A DNA stretch of 64,000 bases from Epiperipatus broadwayi (Eukaryota; Onychophora; Udeonychophora; Euonychophora; Peripatidae), in NCBI GenBank assembly GCA_028023455.1, contig JAQFVV010012509.1:3098590-3162589 (forward strand), given 5' to 3'. The stretch's first letter is position 1. Each line of letters begins with the position of its first letter. The notes beneath the pieces were generated by a model. That model saw nothing but the letters and a program-made list of their open reading frames with translations. It did not search any database and was not told where the DNA came from. This document shows, piece by piece, positions 1 to 12,140 of the stretch. The translations under genes and the position numbers were made by a program.

Positions 1-1500
1 ATTATTATTTTTTTATAATATAATTTTATGCCGCCGTGTATTTGATATTTCACAACAAATTTTTAAATAATTTGACGAGAAACACTAGTGAAAAAAATTT
101 GAACAACAAAATTTTGTCATGACCTGGTAATATCATGTTTACCACATATTGGTTTGCTGTGATAGTGAATTGCAATTTATTGCTAGTCCTCTTCTTTCAC
201 TAACTACTTTTTAAAGTATTTCTTCTATTATTTCACTAAAATCTTCAAAACAATGTCTTAAAATTAAGATCAAATTTATTGAAAAGAAATGAATGATTTT
301 TCTGACAGTTGTTTAATGAAATCTGAAAAACAACATCTTTGTTTAAAAATAGACATCAAATTTATTGCTTAGTATCTTCGGCAGTGTTCAGAGATTGTTC
401 ACTGCCTTGCCCAAGTTTTTAAAAATATCCCATAGAATTTACTAAATGATTGCTGCTTGAATAATTCTGATCTTCATTATCGAAAATGAAGTCTGTGCTA
501 ATTATAATTAATAATCTATCATTTGATGGTATTATAATAACTGAATAAAAGGAAAAAAAAACAATAAAAAATTAATGGTCATGAATTTATCGCTATAAGA
601 TTATATTAAATAAAATCAAAAAAATAATATATTTTGCAATAAAAGAATTATTAAATACAAGAAAACAAAAGATTCATGCACAAAAATGCATATGAAATAA
701 AAATAAACAATATTAAAATATATGTACTTATACATTTAAGTCTAAATGCAGAGATCATAAATTTGAAGAATAAATGCAGATATTTTTTATGGATTTGCAT
801 TTCTGTGTACAAGTTATTCATCGTAGATAATAATGCTTTCATAAATAAATTATTGTAAAATATATTAGTTTTTTGAATTTATTAGCCATTTAAGAATAAA
901 TGTGGACATTTTATTTTTTATCAATTCATTTTTTATTTAATAATTAGGAAATATCACATAGATTAATCAAGTGAAGAAATCATGCACTATGTTAATATTA
1001 GCAAGTCCTTATGTCTGAAAGATCTGTTCCAAACTTTTCATTGCAAGGAGTTCCTGTTTGTCTGTGGTGGGTTTGTTGACAGCTGGATTTAAGAAATAAA
1101 AGAAAAAATACTAGGACTTCCATGTTTTGGACATCAATTTTGAAACCAACTGCTATTTCTAACATAAAATCTTGTCTTCATTTTAGTTGTATTCCCAACT
1201 TTTCAGTCTTATTAATTTTCAGTTATTAGTTGCTAATGTTTATTTCATCATTTCTGAATTTACATTTGTCCTAATCCAATTTAACTTCCCCCATTATATA
1301 TTCAGTATGTGCAACTCCTTTACAAATGTAAAACTATAATCTCTTTAAACTTCAGCTTATAAGGATTATAATGTCTGTCCAAGCTAAAAAGTTACTTGGT
1401 ACTCTCTTAAAGCTGCCTGAAATTTCATCCCTGATTCAGTACTAGTATTGAGTAATAAACATTCTTTAACATCTCTTTACAAAAATTTTAAGATATTCAT
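1..1500. other. AT-rich non-coding DNA
   Basis: Very AT-rich sequence without splice-bounded coding potential or a recognisable repeat. Short open frames here have the composition expected by chance. The first exon(s) of the reductase gene, which should carry a TGxxxGIG-type cofactor motif, were looked for here and not found. Confidence 0.6.
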
Positions 1501-1505
1501 CATCA

Positions 1506-1760
1506 TCAACCATAATCAATCCACTGCAGGATGAAGGTCTCTCCAAGTTCAATCCATCTTCTCCGATCTTTAGCTTCTCTTCTCCACATCACCCCTGCAC
1601 ACTTTCTTATTTCATCCATCCATTTCTCATGTGGTCTCTTTCTGGGTCTTTTAAAATCTCTTGGAATCCAGTTTAAGATTTCATTTGTCCATCTATTATC
1701 ATCTCTTCTAGCAATATGTCCAGCCCAACTCCACTTCAGTCTTTTAATTTTATGAATAAA
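1506..1760 (-). mobile_element. LINE (non-LTR retrotransposon) 3' end, truncated
   Basis: On the minus strand this reads as the last roughly 80 codons of an endonuclease-reverse transcriptase polyprotein. It includes the characteristic WAGHIARRDDNRWT block, a run of basic RPRKRP-type residues and a W..A.DR..W pattern, and ends at a TGA (1506-1508). After the stop comes a short TGA/ATG repeat tail, as is common at 3' ends of RTE-like LINEs. The upstream (5') part is missing, which fits the usual 5' truncation. A second copy of the same family lies at 63247-64000 on the same strand. The clade (RTE or Jockey-like) is inferred from memory of the family pattern, not tested. Confidence 0.75.
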
Positions 1761-2440
1761 GAATAATAAAAATATATTTTAAGGATTCTTTAAAATATTG
1801 TATTGGATAATTTTTAAATTGTTTAAAATAATTTACAAACCACTTAATAAAAGATTGTTAATTTATTATGCATGCACATTGCTATTATTTTAAAAAGTAA
1901 ATAATTTATTGTATTGGATGAGTTATATTTTTTTAATTATTGTAAGTTGACATTTTTTTGAATATAAATAATGTGAGGCTACCGCGTGCTTTTATTATTA
2001 TTGATTTATTGCTTAAATTGAGCTAAGTATCATGAAGCAAAAATCCATAACCTATATTTATATAAGAGATAGATAGATAATTGATAAATAAAGGATATTG
2101 AAAAAAATATTTTTTAATACTGTAGACAGGTTGTCTTTTTTTTAAAATATGTTATAATATTTGCAATATTATATTATGGCAAAATCACTACAATAAAAGT
2201 GTTCTGGGGTGATGATGATGATGATAATAATGATGGAATTTTATAGTAGAAGTATATCAAATTAGACCATGGCAGGCAAATTTAAATAAAGTGATAAATT
2301 ACATCAATAAGTGGGGTATAGAATGATTGTATGTTTTATTGTGGTGGTATGGTTAGATGAGTGTAGGGTTTTTCTTTGATGGGGAATTTATTATAAATAT
2401 TAATAAAGGAAAGATTGTTTGTATTTAATTGTTATAATTA
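1761..2440. other. AT-rich non-coding DNA with GAT microsatellite
   Basis: No gene seen. A short (GAT)n/(AAT)n microsatellite sits near 2210-2235. Confidence 0.6.
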
Positions 2441-2444
2441 TTTA

Positions 2445-4020
2445 GTATTCATCCAATTGATAAAAATAAGCCAGAAGAAATTAGTGAAGGGGAAATTCTT
2501 AACCCTGAAAAATCTCTTGATATGCAATTAATGGTTCAAATGTTAATGGATAGCATAAATAAATCCAATAGAGAGTTGAATGAATTAAAAGATAAATTAG
2601 ATAAATCTGAAAAATTCAAAGAATCCTTAGAAAATAGAATTGATCAATCAGCTAAAGAAACTAAAAGAACCCAAAAACTATTAATTCCAGGAATTTAAGG
2701 ATACAACTAGGAAAGAATTATGGATAAATTTGACATCATAGAGAGCAAGAGTAGGTTAAATAATGAAATTACGAACCAAAAATTGGATGAAATATATATT
2801 GTGGTCCTAATGTCTCATAAAGATGTAACTAATAGCAAGTTTGTCCAATTGGAAGACGAAGTTGAGTCTTCTAATCAATAAGTAGCGAATTGTCTCATAG
2901 ATCTAGATATCCAAATTAAGATCATAGTTATTGAGAAAGAAAATTTGTGGAAGTTAAAAAAAAAAAAACATTGCTAGTAGTTGTTTGTAAGTGGGTAATG
3001 AAATAAAGGGAGAGAGATTTTGGATGATTTAAAGAATATGAAAGCTGACATGGCATAAAATCATAAATTTAGGTTAAAAGTAGGAGATAGTATAAAAAGA
3101 TTTCAAAAAGAAATTAAGGACATTCCAGAGAAGTATAACATGTTACCAAATCAAATAATTGGATATAAAGAGGAGTTTGATCAAAGTTTAAATAATTCTA
3201 AAATGGAACAGAAAGATTATATTTTAGGGCTTTTTGGACAGGTAGACATATTACAAAACATATGCATGAAAATAGAAGAAATCTAGTTAGATCACAACCA
3301 TCGATTTCAGGAAATAGAAAGTAAAGCTAAGATTAATAGTTCCAAGAAGGTAGACACTTATAAAAAAGGAAAAGTTATGGATCTGGATAAGTCAATGGAA
3401 AAAGAGTATATGTTATATAATAGACCAACTGAGGCAGGATTGATTTAAGATTAACGAAATTTCTATTGATGATTTAAATGTTGGAAGTTCAATGGCTTTG
3501 GGTTTTTGTCAAAGTTAAACTGTTTAGGGCTGATTATATGGACAAAAACCCTTGAATACTGCAATAGTTTAAAGAAATTGTTTTCATTATGTCCTCTTTC
3601 CAAACAAGAAAAATTGACCATTTTGAGCAACCATTCTTTACGCTGCTGATAAAGATTGATGGCAGTCCCTATTTGATAAGCTATTAATTTTTTTTATTGT
3701 GACTTTAAATATGTTATGCTTACAAAGTTTTTGGGGTGAAGATAGACAGGACAATATCTATTATCAGATCGTCTAGAAGTATAACCCCAGTAAAGGTAGT
3801 TATATATAGTTTTTTTCACGGACAAGCCATTAAGCCTAAAACCCTTACTGCTTTTCCTCTCTCTGAGCATCAGATTATAAGAATCATCTGTCGCAATCTT
3901 CCTAAAAATTTAGAGCAGACACTTATAGCTGCTGACAGCTACACCATAGAGGAAGTGGCTGAGATTCTTGATGCTTTGGAGATAACTGAGCATACATCCG
4001 AAAGAGACCAAGAGGCATAA
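2445..4020 (+). pseudogene. Decayed gag of an LTR retrotransposon
   Basis: From about 2445 to 2697 one frame reads a lysine/glutamate-rich coiled-coil segment (MQLMVQMLMDSINKSNREL and following heptads) that resembles the start of the gag at 47614 and the minus-strand relic at 53526. Stops and frameshifts then interrupt it. The last part, 3736-4020, is open for 94 codons and contains RNLPKNLEQTLIAAD and VAEILDALE, which match the C-terminal gag motif at the other two loci (FPKDIEQILIS at 48640-48670, FPGQIEGMLIG on the minus strand near 52680). Several breaks are visible, so it cannot encode an intact protein. No LTRs were found around it. Confidence 0.6.
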
Positions 4021-4642
4021 GAGAGAAACCCAATTATCCCTTATCTAATATAAACTTGTCATTTATCCCAACTGTTAGAATGTTAAAAACAAAAGATATT
4101 ATATTAAAGATAAACCACCACTTACCCTAATATAAATGATCGAAAAAGTTGCTCAAAAGTAAAGCAATTATCAGAAAACTGTGAGCCTTTAACTAGTGGT
4201 CAGCAACCATTTTGAAAAAAGCTGGGGATAAAGTAAAGGAACATACAATGTATGGAAGTTTAATTCCTTATCCTCTGGCAAATTAAATAAAATCTTGTGA
4301 ATAGTGTATAAATTTTAAAATCTTATGTCTAAAATTTTGTAACTAGTTGAGATGGAAATGTAGCCCATTCTGTTTGAAAAATATAGTAAAAAGACAATCT
4401 TCCTAATATAATTTAATATTAATACAGGTAGAAAGTAAAAATGCTTTTGATTATGGTAAATGGTTTGTATATCATTTGTTATAAGGCAAATATATCATTT
4501 CAGAATTGCTATTTTAATGTAATTTAAGAAATAGTTCTTTTATTTTATACTTCAGCTCCATCAGTATAAAATCTTTTTATATGTGTATATTTGGATATTA
4601 TATGTAGATGGATATTAATGATTATATATATATATTTTTCAG

Positions 4643-4694
4643 GAATTGCAAGAATTGGCAAAAAAAAATAGTTCACTTCATATTTTAGAATTAG
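4643..4694 (+). CDS. Short-chain dehydrogenase/reductase (sniffer/C-factor type), internal exon
   Basis: First visible coding exon of a classical SDR. It is bounded by a polypyrimidine-CAG acceptor and a GTAAGT donor, is 52 nt long, starts in phase 0 and ends one base into a codon. It encodes ELQELAKKNSSLHILEL plus the first base of Asp, the helix and strand that follow the cofactor-binding loop in this family and give the acidic residue near the adenine pocket. Together with exons at 14381, 26053 and 35285 it gives 204 residues. Family members are about 245-250 residues, so some 40 N-terminal residues with the TGxxxGIG Rossmann motif must be encoded upstream of the window. Family knowledge: cytosolic NADPH-dependent carbonyl reduction. 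The substrate cannot be read from sequence. The following intron is 9686 bp. Confidence 0.85.
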
Positions 4695-4883
4695 GTAAGT
4701 TTAATATCAGTACAAGATTAAATTTATTACTCTTTAATCTCGAAACATCATGATTTTCTGCTTACATTCAACATAAAAAATTGATTAGTTTTATTTTTTG
4801 AGAATTCATAAGTTTATGGACTGATAATGTCAGAGTAGCTTCCAGTCTCAACATTTTACCACTGCAGAGTAACAAATACTGAT

Positions 4884-5292
4884 TTTAAAACAGGCAAAAA
4901 TTCACTATATATATTGCCACACACAGCAAGCTAGAGTAATCAATGGATGCCAGAAGGCTTGTGCATAAAATTCCCATCTAGTGCCTACTCATCCAATATC
5001 CCCAGATTAGTTTCTGACTTATGGCCTTCATCAGTGAGGAGCCTTGGATCCTAAGATCTAGATGCAGTGCTCTCAGATCCAAGGCTCCTCACTGATGAAG
5101 GCCATAAGCCAACTAGTCTGGGGATATTGGATGAGTAGGCACTAGATGGGGATTTTATGTACAAGCCTTTTGGCATCCATTGATTACTCTAGCTTGCCGT
5201 GTGTGCCAATATATATAGTGAGTTTTTGCCTGTTTTAACAACAGTTATATACAAGCATAAGAGGAGGTGGTCATGTGAAGTTTATTGGTTAT
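4884..5292 (+). mobile_element. Foldback element family A, copy A1
   Basis: The two arms are near-perfect inverted complements, from about 4885 to 5238, meeting around a short loop near 5051-5074. The right side extends about 50 bp further, into a tail containing GGTCATGTGAAGTTT. The element is flanked by the 10-bp direct repeat AAATACTGAT at 4874-4883 and 5293-5302. The arm sequence (AGTAATCAATGGATGCCAGA, ATCCAATATCCCCAGA, GGCCTTCATCAGTGAGGAG) is shared with the copies at 16754, 21716 and 24973. It lies inside the first visible reductase intron. No protein is encoded. Confidence 0.85.
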
Positions 5293-5370
5293 AAATACTG
5301 ATAACTAATGGACATCAGATTTGTGCGTTTTGGCCTTTATCAATGAGGAACTTTGAAGTCACATCTTTAC
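5293..5370 (+). repeat. Degenerate partial family A copy
   Basis: Just beyond A1, the string GGCCTTTATCAATGAGGAAC and the preceding GGACATCAGATTTGTGCG resemble a diverged half of the family A arm. Only one arm is visible. Confidence 0.35.
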
Positions 5371-5691
5371 CCTTTATTCTTTCAAGCAATAGCTTGAAAT
5401 TTAAAAACAATCTAAGGTATTTACAGCTAATATAGATCTGAGGTCATTAAAATATATAATTACTAGTATCCAAGCTTATTTATAGATGTCTGTGTTTATT
5501 ACAGCTCCGTAAAAGTGTTACTTCTTCTGACTTTAACAATAATTATATCTAAAGTTTAATTTTGATTCTTTTTAAATTTATTACATGGGAGTGATATTAA
5601 TTCTTTCAACCATATATGATATCTCTTAAATATATATGTAATTAATCTCTTCATTCAATATACCGAACGTTTACTATATTAAATAGAGGGA

Positions 5692-6402
5692 AATGAATTT
5701 AGGATTTTCATTCTAGATTCCTTCTCCACTCCATCGTAAACAACCAATACACATGATCACACACATATGAAAAAGATAAATGATCCCCAATATACGTATT
5801 TTGTGCAGAACCAGTGCTCATCAGTTGGGCCAGATCATCATCTTCCATATATATATACAATCAGTGCTTGGCTTATATTAAGATAGCAATTCTTTAAACT
5901 TTAATGGACAGGCTTCAATCTTCTCACCCTTCCAACAATTTAACTGTCCATTTCATTAAAAAACCAAACATGGAATATTCAAAGCTCTTGGATTTAATAT
6001 TGTAGTCATACTATAGTAACATTTAGTCTGCTGAATGAATAGGTTAATTACATATTGCCTTGGAAATAGGTTACATCATAGTATAAATCCAGCCTAGCCC
6101 TCTCATTAATAGAAATGGATACATAATAGTTCAATAATATGAGGGGTTAGATTGATGTAATGTCTACATGGATAAGACTACAATATCAAATCCACCAAGG
6201 GCTTTGAGGATTCTATCATTGATTTTTTATTTAAATGGACAGTTAGATTGTTGGAAGGGTGAGGAGATTGAAGCCTGTCCATTAAAGTTTAAGGAATTGC
6301 TATTTTAATATAAGTGAGCACTGATTGTATATATGTATGGGAGATTATGATCCGGGCCAGCTGATGAGTGCTGGTTCTGCGTGAAATACATATATCGGGG
6401 AT
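5692..6402 (+). repeat. Palindromic SINE-like family B, copy B1
   Basis: Bases 5783-6402 form an imperfect inverted repeat of about 620 bp. The left arm (AGAACCAGTGCTCATCAG, TAATGGACAGGCTTCAATCT) is complemented by the right arm (AGATTGAAGCCTGTCCATTA, GATGAGTGCTGGTTCT). Left of it, 5692-5780 is a diverged minus-strand copy of the tRNA-like module seen at 18327 and 19270. The corresponding right module is absent, cut by the sequence that starts near 6410. Non-coding; lies in a reductase intron. Confidence 0.75.
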
Positions 6403-6409
6403 AATTGTA

Positions 6410-8500
6410 CCGGTATTAATCCACCACGCTTACTCATACACAGTACCCGAGTTCAAACCCAGTCCACGTTTAAGAATAATTTCCAAAACGCCAACTGAAT
6501 TCAAACCCAAACCCCGGTATGACTAACCGATGATGACCCTATAACAGCACGGGGTTATCCCTTTTCTAGCTCAGCTCAGAACATAGACTACTTCTTACAG
6601 TTAATGATATATAGATTCATTATCTTCTAGATATTGGAACGGTCATTCATGTAACGTATATATTTAAGTTGCCAATACAGACAGTAAGTGGCTAAATAGA
6701 CTTAGAGAGTAATAACGTGGAGGACACAAAATTTTAATTAAATAAAGTGTTTAATAAGCAAAATATAAAGCATATAAATATAGTGTTAAATAAGACAAAT
6801 AGAAAGCGGATAAATATAGTGTTCAACATGAAAATACAAAGCATATAAATATAATGTTAACAGTACGGTAAGACTTCCATGAATCCTATTGTATTTGGCT
6901 ACTAGTCTTTAGTAAACGTTTTATTTAGTAAACAAACTTATGCCAATAGCTGGGTAGTTAAATGATTGACGGGTGGTTAAAAGAATCAGAGTATTTGAGC
7001 ACTGGAAAAATATTTATCTAAAGATTTTTATTAACTTATTTTATTAGAATAGGCTCGAGCCGTTACGTAGACGAACAGTTGGAGAATGGTTTTATAGAAA
7101 GACGACATAAAGGATAGATGTGCTGGTGGTTTTATATAAATACGACATGGAAGATAGATGAACTGGTGGTTGCCTATATTCAAGAGCCCTACAGTAATCA
7201 CTTGCGGTGCATTAACGGAATACCCGGCTTGTACTTTGACAAGGCTTAATGCCCCCAAGTAGCTCCGGGACACACAACCAGCCGGGATCATTTCGAACCC
7301 CGGTGATCAAGAGATTACCGGAAAGAAAACTGCTTTCATTCCCCAATGGTAGAATGGGAGACCTAACTTCAGCGAAGGGAAGGCATTGCCACAGACGTGA
7401 AGGACGAATACTTGAAGCGGATTTTTAAAAGAAATTATATAAAACCTGGAATCTATTAGTCTGTTTCTACGCCACAGGCTGAGATCCTTATCCCAATAAA
7501 AACATAGCGAAATTAAACTGACGGTGAAAAACAATAATTAGTTAATATTACTCTGGGACTCCTAACCCTTCAGGTTGACAGGCGGTAGCGACAGTATCAA
7601 ATTACACAGGGAGTTATTTCTCAGATCATACATGACATTACGATAACACTTTGAAACTATTATATATATATATTTAATATTGAAACTTCGATTGTAATTT
7701 TATAACAACTTAACATAGAATAATAAAGTGATTTAACATTTACTAACTCGGAATGTGAAAGAATATTTAATTCAGAACATGAAATTACTTTTAGATTAAA
7801 TTGATCATTATTACACACCAGTTTACACAGAGTTGGAAATATTACTATTGGCAATGTTTGTTTATGAAATAAGCAACATAAGAAAATATAAATGCATTCA
7901 GTTGAAATATTATTACTATTAATTACAATTTTATAAATGATTTCTAAAGACTAGAGCAGAGGATAAAAAAAAAAGAAAAGAAAATTTATTGACAGATTAA
8001 ACAATAGCATTATAAATGATATAAAAACTTACATATGATTCACTTGATTGATAACATTAAGCACGGAAGAAAATTAAAGTTCGTGTAACAAAGTTACTCT
8101 TCTTTCTTCATCCAGCTTGGCTTGTGACGAGCGTAGGCGCGCATTTTTGAAAGTTATTTGTAAGGCATAGCTAATTTAGAGATTGGAAGTTGGAAATTCT
8201 GAAGTATATGAAACATGATCAAACAGCGGCACGAAGACCCATATTGGCGGGGCAGAGACCAGCTCCTGGCACTTAGCCCATCAACATTGCGATTCACTGA
8301 TAAACTTCTTAATAATAAGGTTTGAATTATACTCAGCTGCTGTGTTGTCTCGAGACTACTTCTCTCACACACGACAAAAGTTAGAATGTAAGTTTTTCTC
8401 TAAAATAGCCACTGCTGACCTTTCCGACTTGTTTTTGTTTTAGGCTCCGCCTCCTTTCTCTAGCCTCTAGCGATGCAGCTTGACCAACAATCAATTATCT
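6410..8500. other. Unassigned insertion, less AT-rich than its surroundings
   Basis: About 2 kb that stands out by GC-richer patches (6410-6580, 7040-7600, 8090-8480) from the flanking DNA. It contains a 36-bp tandem repeat (separate entry) but no convincing coding frame or terminal repeat. It starts exactly where the right end of element B1 is lost, so it may be a later insertion, for example a solo LTR. Identity unknown. Confidence 0.4.
6747..6853 (+). repeat. 36-bp tandem repeat, three units
   Basis: Three consecutive imperfect units (6747-6782, 6783-6818, 6819-6853), each beginning GTGTT or GTGTTT and ending ATAAATATA. Confidence 0.85.
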
Positions 8501-10756
8501 GTTTTTAGCAATCTTTTAATTTAATATGCCATTTTTAAATCGGTACAGTAATTACATATAAAAATTCCTTACTAATTTTGAATACAACTTAATTGCTCTG
8601 AACATTTGTGCAATTAGATTTTAATTAAAAACACTGATCAAAGGAATGTGACTTTTGATCAGTATTTTTACACGACTTTATACAATTTAAAAAAAACTAT
8701 AATTTAAACAAATACGCCCGCACTGACACTTTAAATTAATTGATACAAATTCACAAACCACGCACACACAAATATTATTTCATGGTTTGCGACATTTATA
8801 GACGGAATCTTTACATATTGACCGATAAACTATAAAATATATAACTAATTTTTATTATAAATTAAAATAGACAAAATCTCACTGCGGGCGAACAGTGGTT
8901 TGAATTACCGTACATAAAACACCTGAAACAAAGATCGGTTCTCCGATCTGTCTGTTTCATAATATATCTTTTTTGCATGGAAATAATATAATCTTTCTTT
9001 TCCTATGTATTGATTTCTACTTTTACATATCATACCATGTGCTACAACTTTAACACTTTTTCAAAACTATTTTTTATATCAAAACTTTATTCCAACAGTT
9101 TCGACTATCTTTTTAGTTGAACTTTATTGGAGGACAGACATGAATAGGAATTATTAGTTTTAATTATTATATTAAATACTAACTTTAGTATTAGAATTTA
9201 TTGTATAGGATAGGAAAGGTTACATTTTGTAAAAAAATTTTTTAATTATTATTCTAACAACATTAATATTTTTTTAAAAACAGTCTTAATATATTGAGAG
9301 GTTTGCAAACATTTTAAAGTATAATAGCGTTGTATTGCACGTCTGATATTTTTGAGTAATGTGTTTTTTTTATGCTGAATTGGACCAGAAGACATCTAAA
9401 ATAGTGATTTGCAAATCGTAAAGTTACTAGGTTGTTGTTATTTTTTTTTAGAGTTGCTTGGAATATTTTTGAAATATTGCTTTTATCATATGTATGTGTG
9501 AACATGAGTATGTGTGCGTTAATTACACTTATAAAATTTTATTATTATTCTGAGATATAAGCTATGATTTAAAAAAAATATGCATACATTTTTTCTTTCT
9601 TATATTACAAAGTTTAATATAATGTATTGATGCTCGTAATTTTTCATGATTCTTTGCTGAATGAGCTATACATCATTTTTTTTAAATATTTGGATATTGA
9701 TTTTAATGTTTTAAAATCAAGGTCATTTGTATTTTTGTTGCTAAGTTTTAAGTGAATAAAACCTTTTTTTTTTTATAGTTGTTCTGGATTGATAATGTCA
9801 TATGTTAACTTTGCTATTAAGAATAATGCTAGTTATTTTGCGATGTGGATTGTTAGATCTATTTTGGAGTTTTAATCGGTAGTGACAGGGAAGTATATAA
9901 GGAAACCCTTGGATATGTTATAGAAGATAGGAAAATAGCCTATATTCAATCTTAGTAGTTTTTATGCAAGTGCAGTTAACATAGCTCTGTGTCTTGTATG
10001 TATTTTCTGTGGGCAGTGTTTGATATTTTTGTATTTTAGCAGAATAAATAGCCTGGACATTATTTTTGAAGGTATTGGACAAAAGTCATACCAATTCTTT
10101 CACACCGTCTCCATGTGGATTATTAAAAATATTTTATACTATTGAGTCTTTACTCTAGTCATTCCTTCATGTCCTATGCATCATATCGCTATCTTAATTT
10201 CAATAGTTATTACATTGTATAGCATAGTATTTTATGAAAGATAAATAATAAATAATTTTGGATTGATGTATTGTTTTTTTAAAAGGAAGTAAGATAGAAT
10301 TTAATATTGTTTGTTGCCACATATTTCAGATTACACCATATTAAAATGCCACATGAGAAATAAAGAATTATATTATTAATATTATTATTATTATTATTAT
10401 TAGTTGTCATAGTATTAAATAGTAGATAGGATTAATAATTACTTAATTAAAAGCGGAATGTTATTATTTATTATGGTTATTATTATTATTTTAGGTGTAG
10501 TTAGGAATGATACAAAATCCCTTATCATACTTGGTTACAAGAGATATTTTAAAATTGATTTGATTTATTTTTCAAGAATCTGAGATAGTTATAAATATAG
10601 TTTTAATAAAAGAGATTAGAGTTTAGTTTAGTAATATTATACTAAATTACTTATTATTTGTTAAAGTCTTAAGAATATTATGAATTTATTATTATTATTT
10701 GAAATAATAGGGCGGTAGGGTTCTTATGCCATTGAGATTGTATCCTGTGGAATATA
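8500..10756. other. Intronic AT-rich DNA
   Basis: No gene seen. It includes a small hairpin at 8922-8957 (TGAAACAAAGATCGG paired with CCGATCTGTCTGTTTCA) and an (ATT)n microsatellite at about 10372-10402. Confidence 0.6.
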
Positions 10757-10764
10757 GGCTAATG

Positions 10765-11193
10765 CAGGGATGCCCAACCTTTAACTTGACACAAGCCAGT
10801 TGAGAATTTAAAAAAATTTGGGGAGCCACAATTATATATTGCATTTTTCATATTATATTTATAAACATAATTCACAAACTAAAAAAAAATTGGTGTAATA
10901 TGTTAAAAAGAAAAAAAATGTAAATACATTTTATTTATATTCATTTATTAAAAATTTGGTAACATACATATAAATTACAATTACAGGAAAAGTATATTTT
11001 AATTATTTTATTTAATGTGAAACCTGACACTGCATATCGTTTGTATTGTAAAAATGTTTATTTTTAGTGTGTGCATGTGGCGTCAAAGAACATAAAATAT
11101 TTTATCAATTTTTCTTGAAGAGTGCAATGCGAGCCACATTAAACCATTGTGCGAGCCACATGTGACTCGCGAGCTACGGGTTGGGCATCCCTG
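10765..11193. mobile_element. hAT-type MITE with perfect 8-bp target duplication
   Basis: A 429-bp element with terminal inverted repeats CAGGGATGCCCAACC and GGTTGGGCATCCCTG, flanked by the identical 8-mer GGCTAATG at 10757-10764 and 11194-11201. The CAGGG start and 8-bp duplication are diagnostic of hAT transposons. No transposase is present, so it is non-autonomous. Near the right end GAGCCACATTAAAC and GAGCCACATGTGAC form an internal duplication. A related but distinct copy lies at 36830-37293. Confidence 0.95.
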
Positions 11194-11201
11194 GGCTAAT
11201 G

Positions 11202-11555
11202 TAATTCATTACTGCTTTACCTTCACTAAACTGTCTCATGATTTATTAGTATTTTATTAGTTTAATTTTTATGAATCTAAAGATTATAAGTATTTTACCC
11301 GGGGCATTATTATTTTATTTGAGCTAGTTTTATTTTCTATTTATTGTATTGACCGAAAGGTGAGGGTATAATATATATAATCTTTTGAGGATGCTTAAAT
11401 GTGCTCATTTCTGAGCACATGGACTATATACAGAAATTTTTGATTTCCATTAAGATGACATTTTACATCACATCAATAATTTTTTTCTGGCAAAATGTTT
11501 TTAACGTCTGTCACCGGAAAGGTTTTTATTATTTTCTATGAAATATTTATTTTTT
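11202..11555. other. Intronic AT-rich DNA with a small palindrome
   Basis: No gene seen. A 22-bp hairpin, ATGTGCTCA-TTTC-TGAGCACAT, lies at 11399-11420. Confidence 0.5.
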
Positions 11556-11560
11556 CTTAG

Positions 11561-11631
11561 ATGCAGCTGAGTATGCCTTCGATGTGTCTCGCCAGCATCA
11601 TGAGAGCTCTGATTCTGGTGAACCACATTAA
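11561..11631 (+). CDS. Possible alternative last exon of the reductase (hypothetical)
   Basis: A pyrimidine-rich tract ending in TTTTTTCTTAG precedes 23 codons reading (D)AAEYAFDVSRQHHESSDSG, then EPH and a TAA stop (11629-11631). An AATAAA lies about 95 bp downstream. The segment starts two bases into a codon, the same phase as the genuine exon at 14381, so joining it to the exon ending at 4694 would also give Asp and an open frame. That product would lack the catalytic Ser-Tyr-Lys residues. Codon use is less AT-biased than the surrounding intron. There is no homology that I recognise, and a chance frame of this length is possible. Confidence 0.3.
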
Positions 11632-11724
11632 AAGTATACTCAACTATATTTAAGAAGTAAATATTTCACATGATGAAAATAATAAAAAACCTTTTCAGTT
11701 GTGGATGTCAAAAACCTTTTGCCA

Positions 11725-11730
11725 AATAAA
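11725..11730 (+). promoter_or_regulatory. Candidate poly(A) signal AATAAA
   Basis: Lies 94 bp after the stop of the putative alternative exon. AATAAA is frequent by chance in DNA this AT-rich. Confidence 0.25.
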
Positions 11731-12140
11731 ATTACAAATGAATATGATTATAAAAAGTTTGAAGTTGTATAAAAGTAAAATATATTTATGTATAAAAGAT
11801 TGTACGATAACACTAAGAGAGCCTATTGTTATTTGATGCAAAGTTAGGAGCTTTGGATATTAAGGAAAGGAGATGAATTTGGGTAATAATTTGTTTTATA
11901 GATGTAGTTCATATTGAAATGGGGGGAGTATTGAAAATTTTTTGTTTTGGATGTAGATTGTTTGAAGAGAGTGAGAATAAATTGTATGAAGAATGAGAGA
12001 AACGAAGGTGAAGGAAGTGAAAGCGGTAAAGATTTTTTGATTTTTCTTTTTGTTTGGTTTAAGTCTTTATGACAAGAAAAGGGAATATAATAATAGGCTA
12101 GTAGAATTAACAAAGCAGTTTGCATTCTTAGTAATATTAG

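Noticed and set aside
3736-4020. Free-standing 94-residue gene
   Set aside because: Its sequence matches the C-terminal gag motif found at two other retroelement loci, and the upstream frame is broken. It is a retrotransposon relic.
1-4640. First exon of the reductase within the window
   Set aside because: No segment encodes a G-x-x-x-G-I-G motif with a suitable donor, so the 5' exon(s) are taken to be upstream.
6747-6853. CRISPR-like array
   Set aside because: Units are contiguous without spacers and the DNA is eukaryotic; it is a plain tandem repeat.
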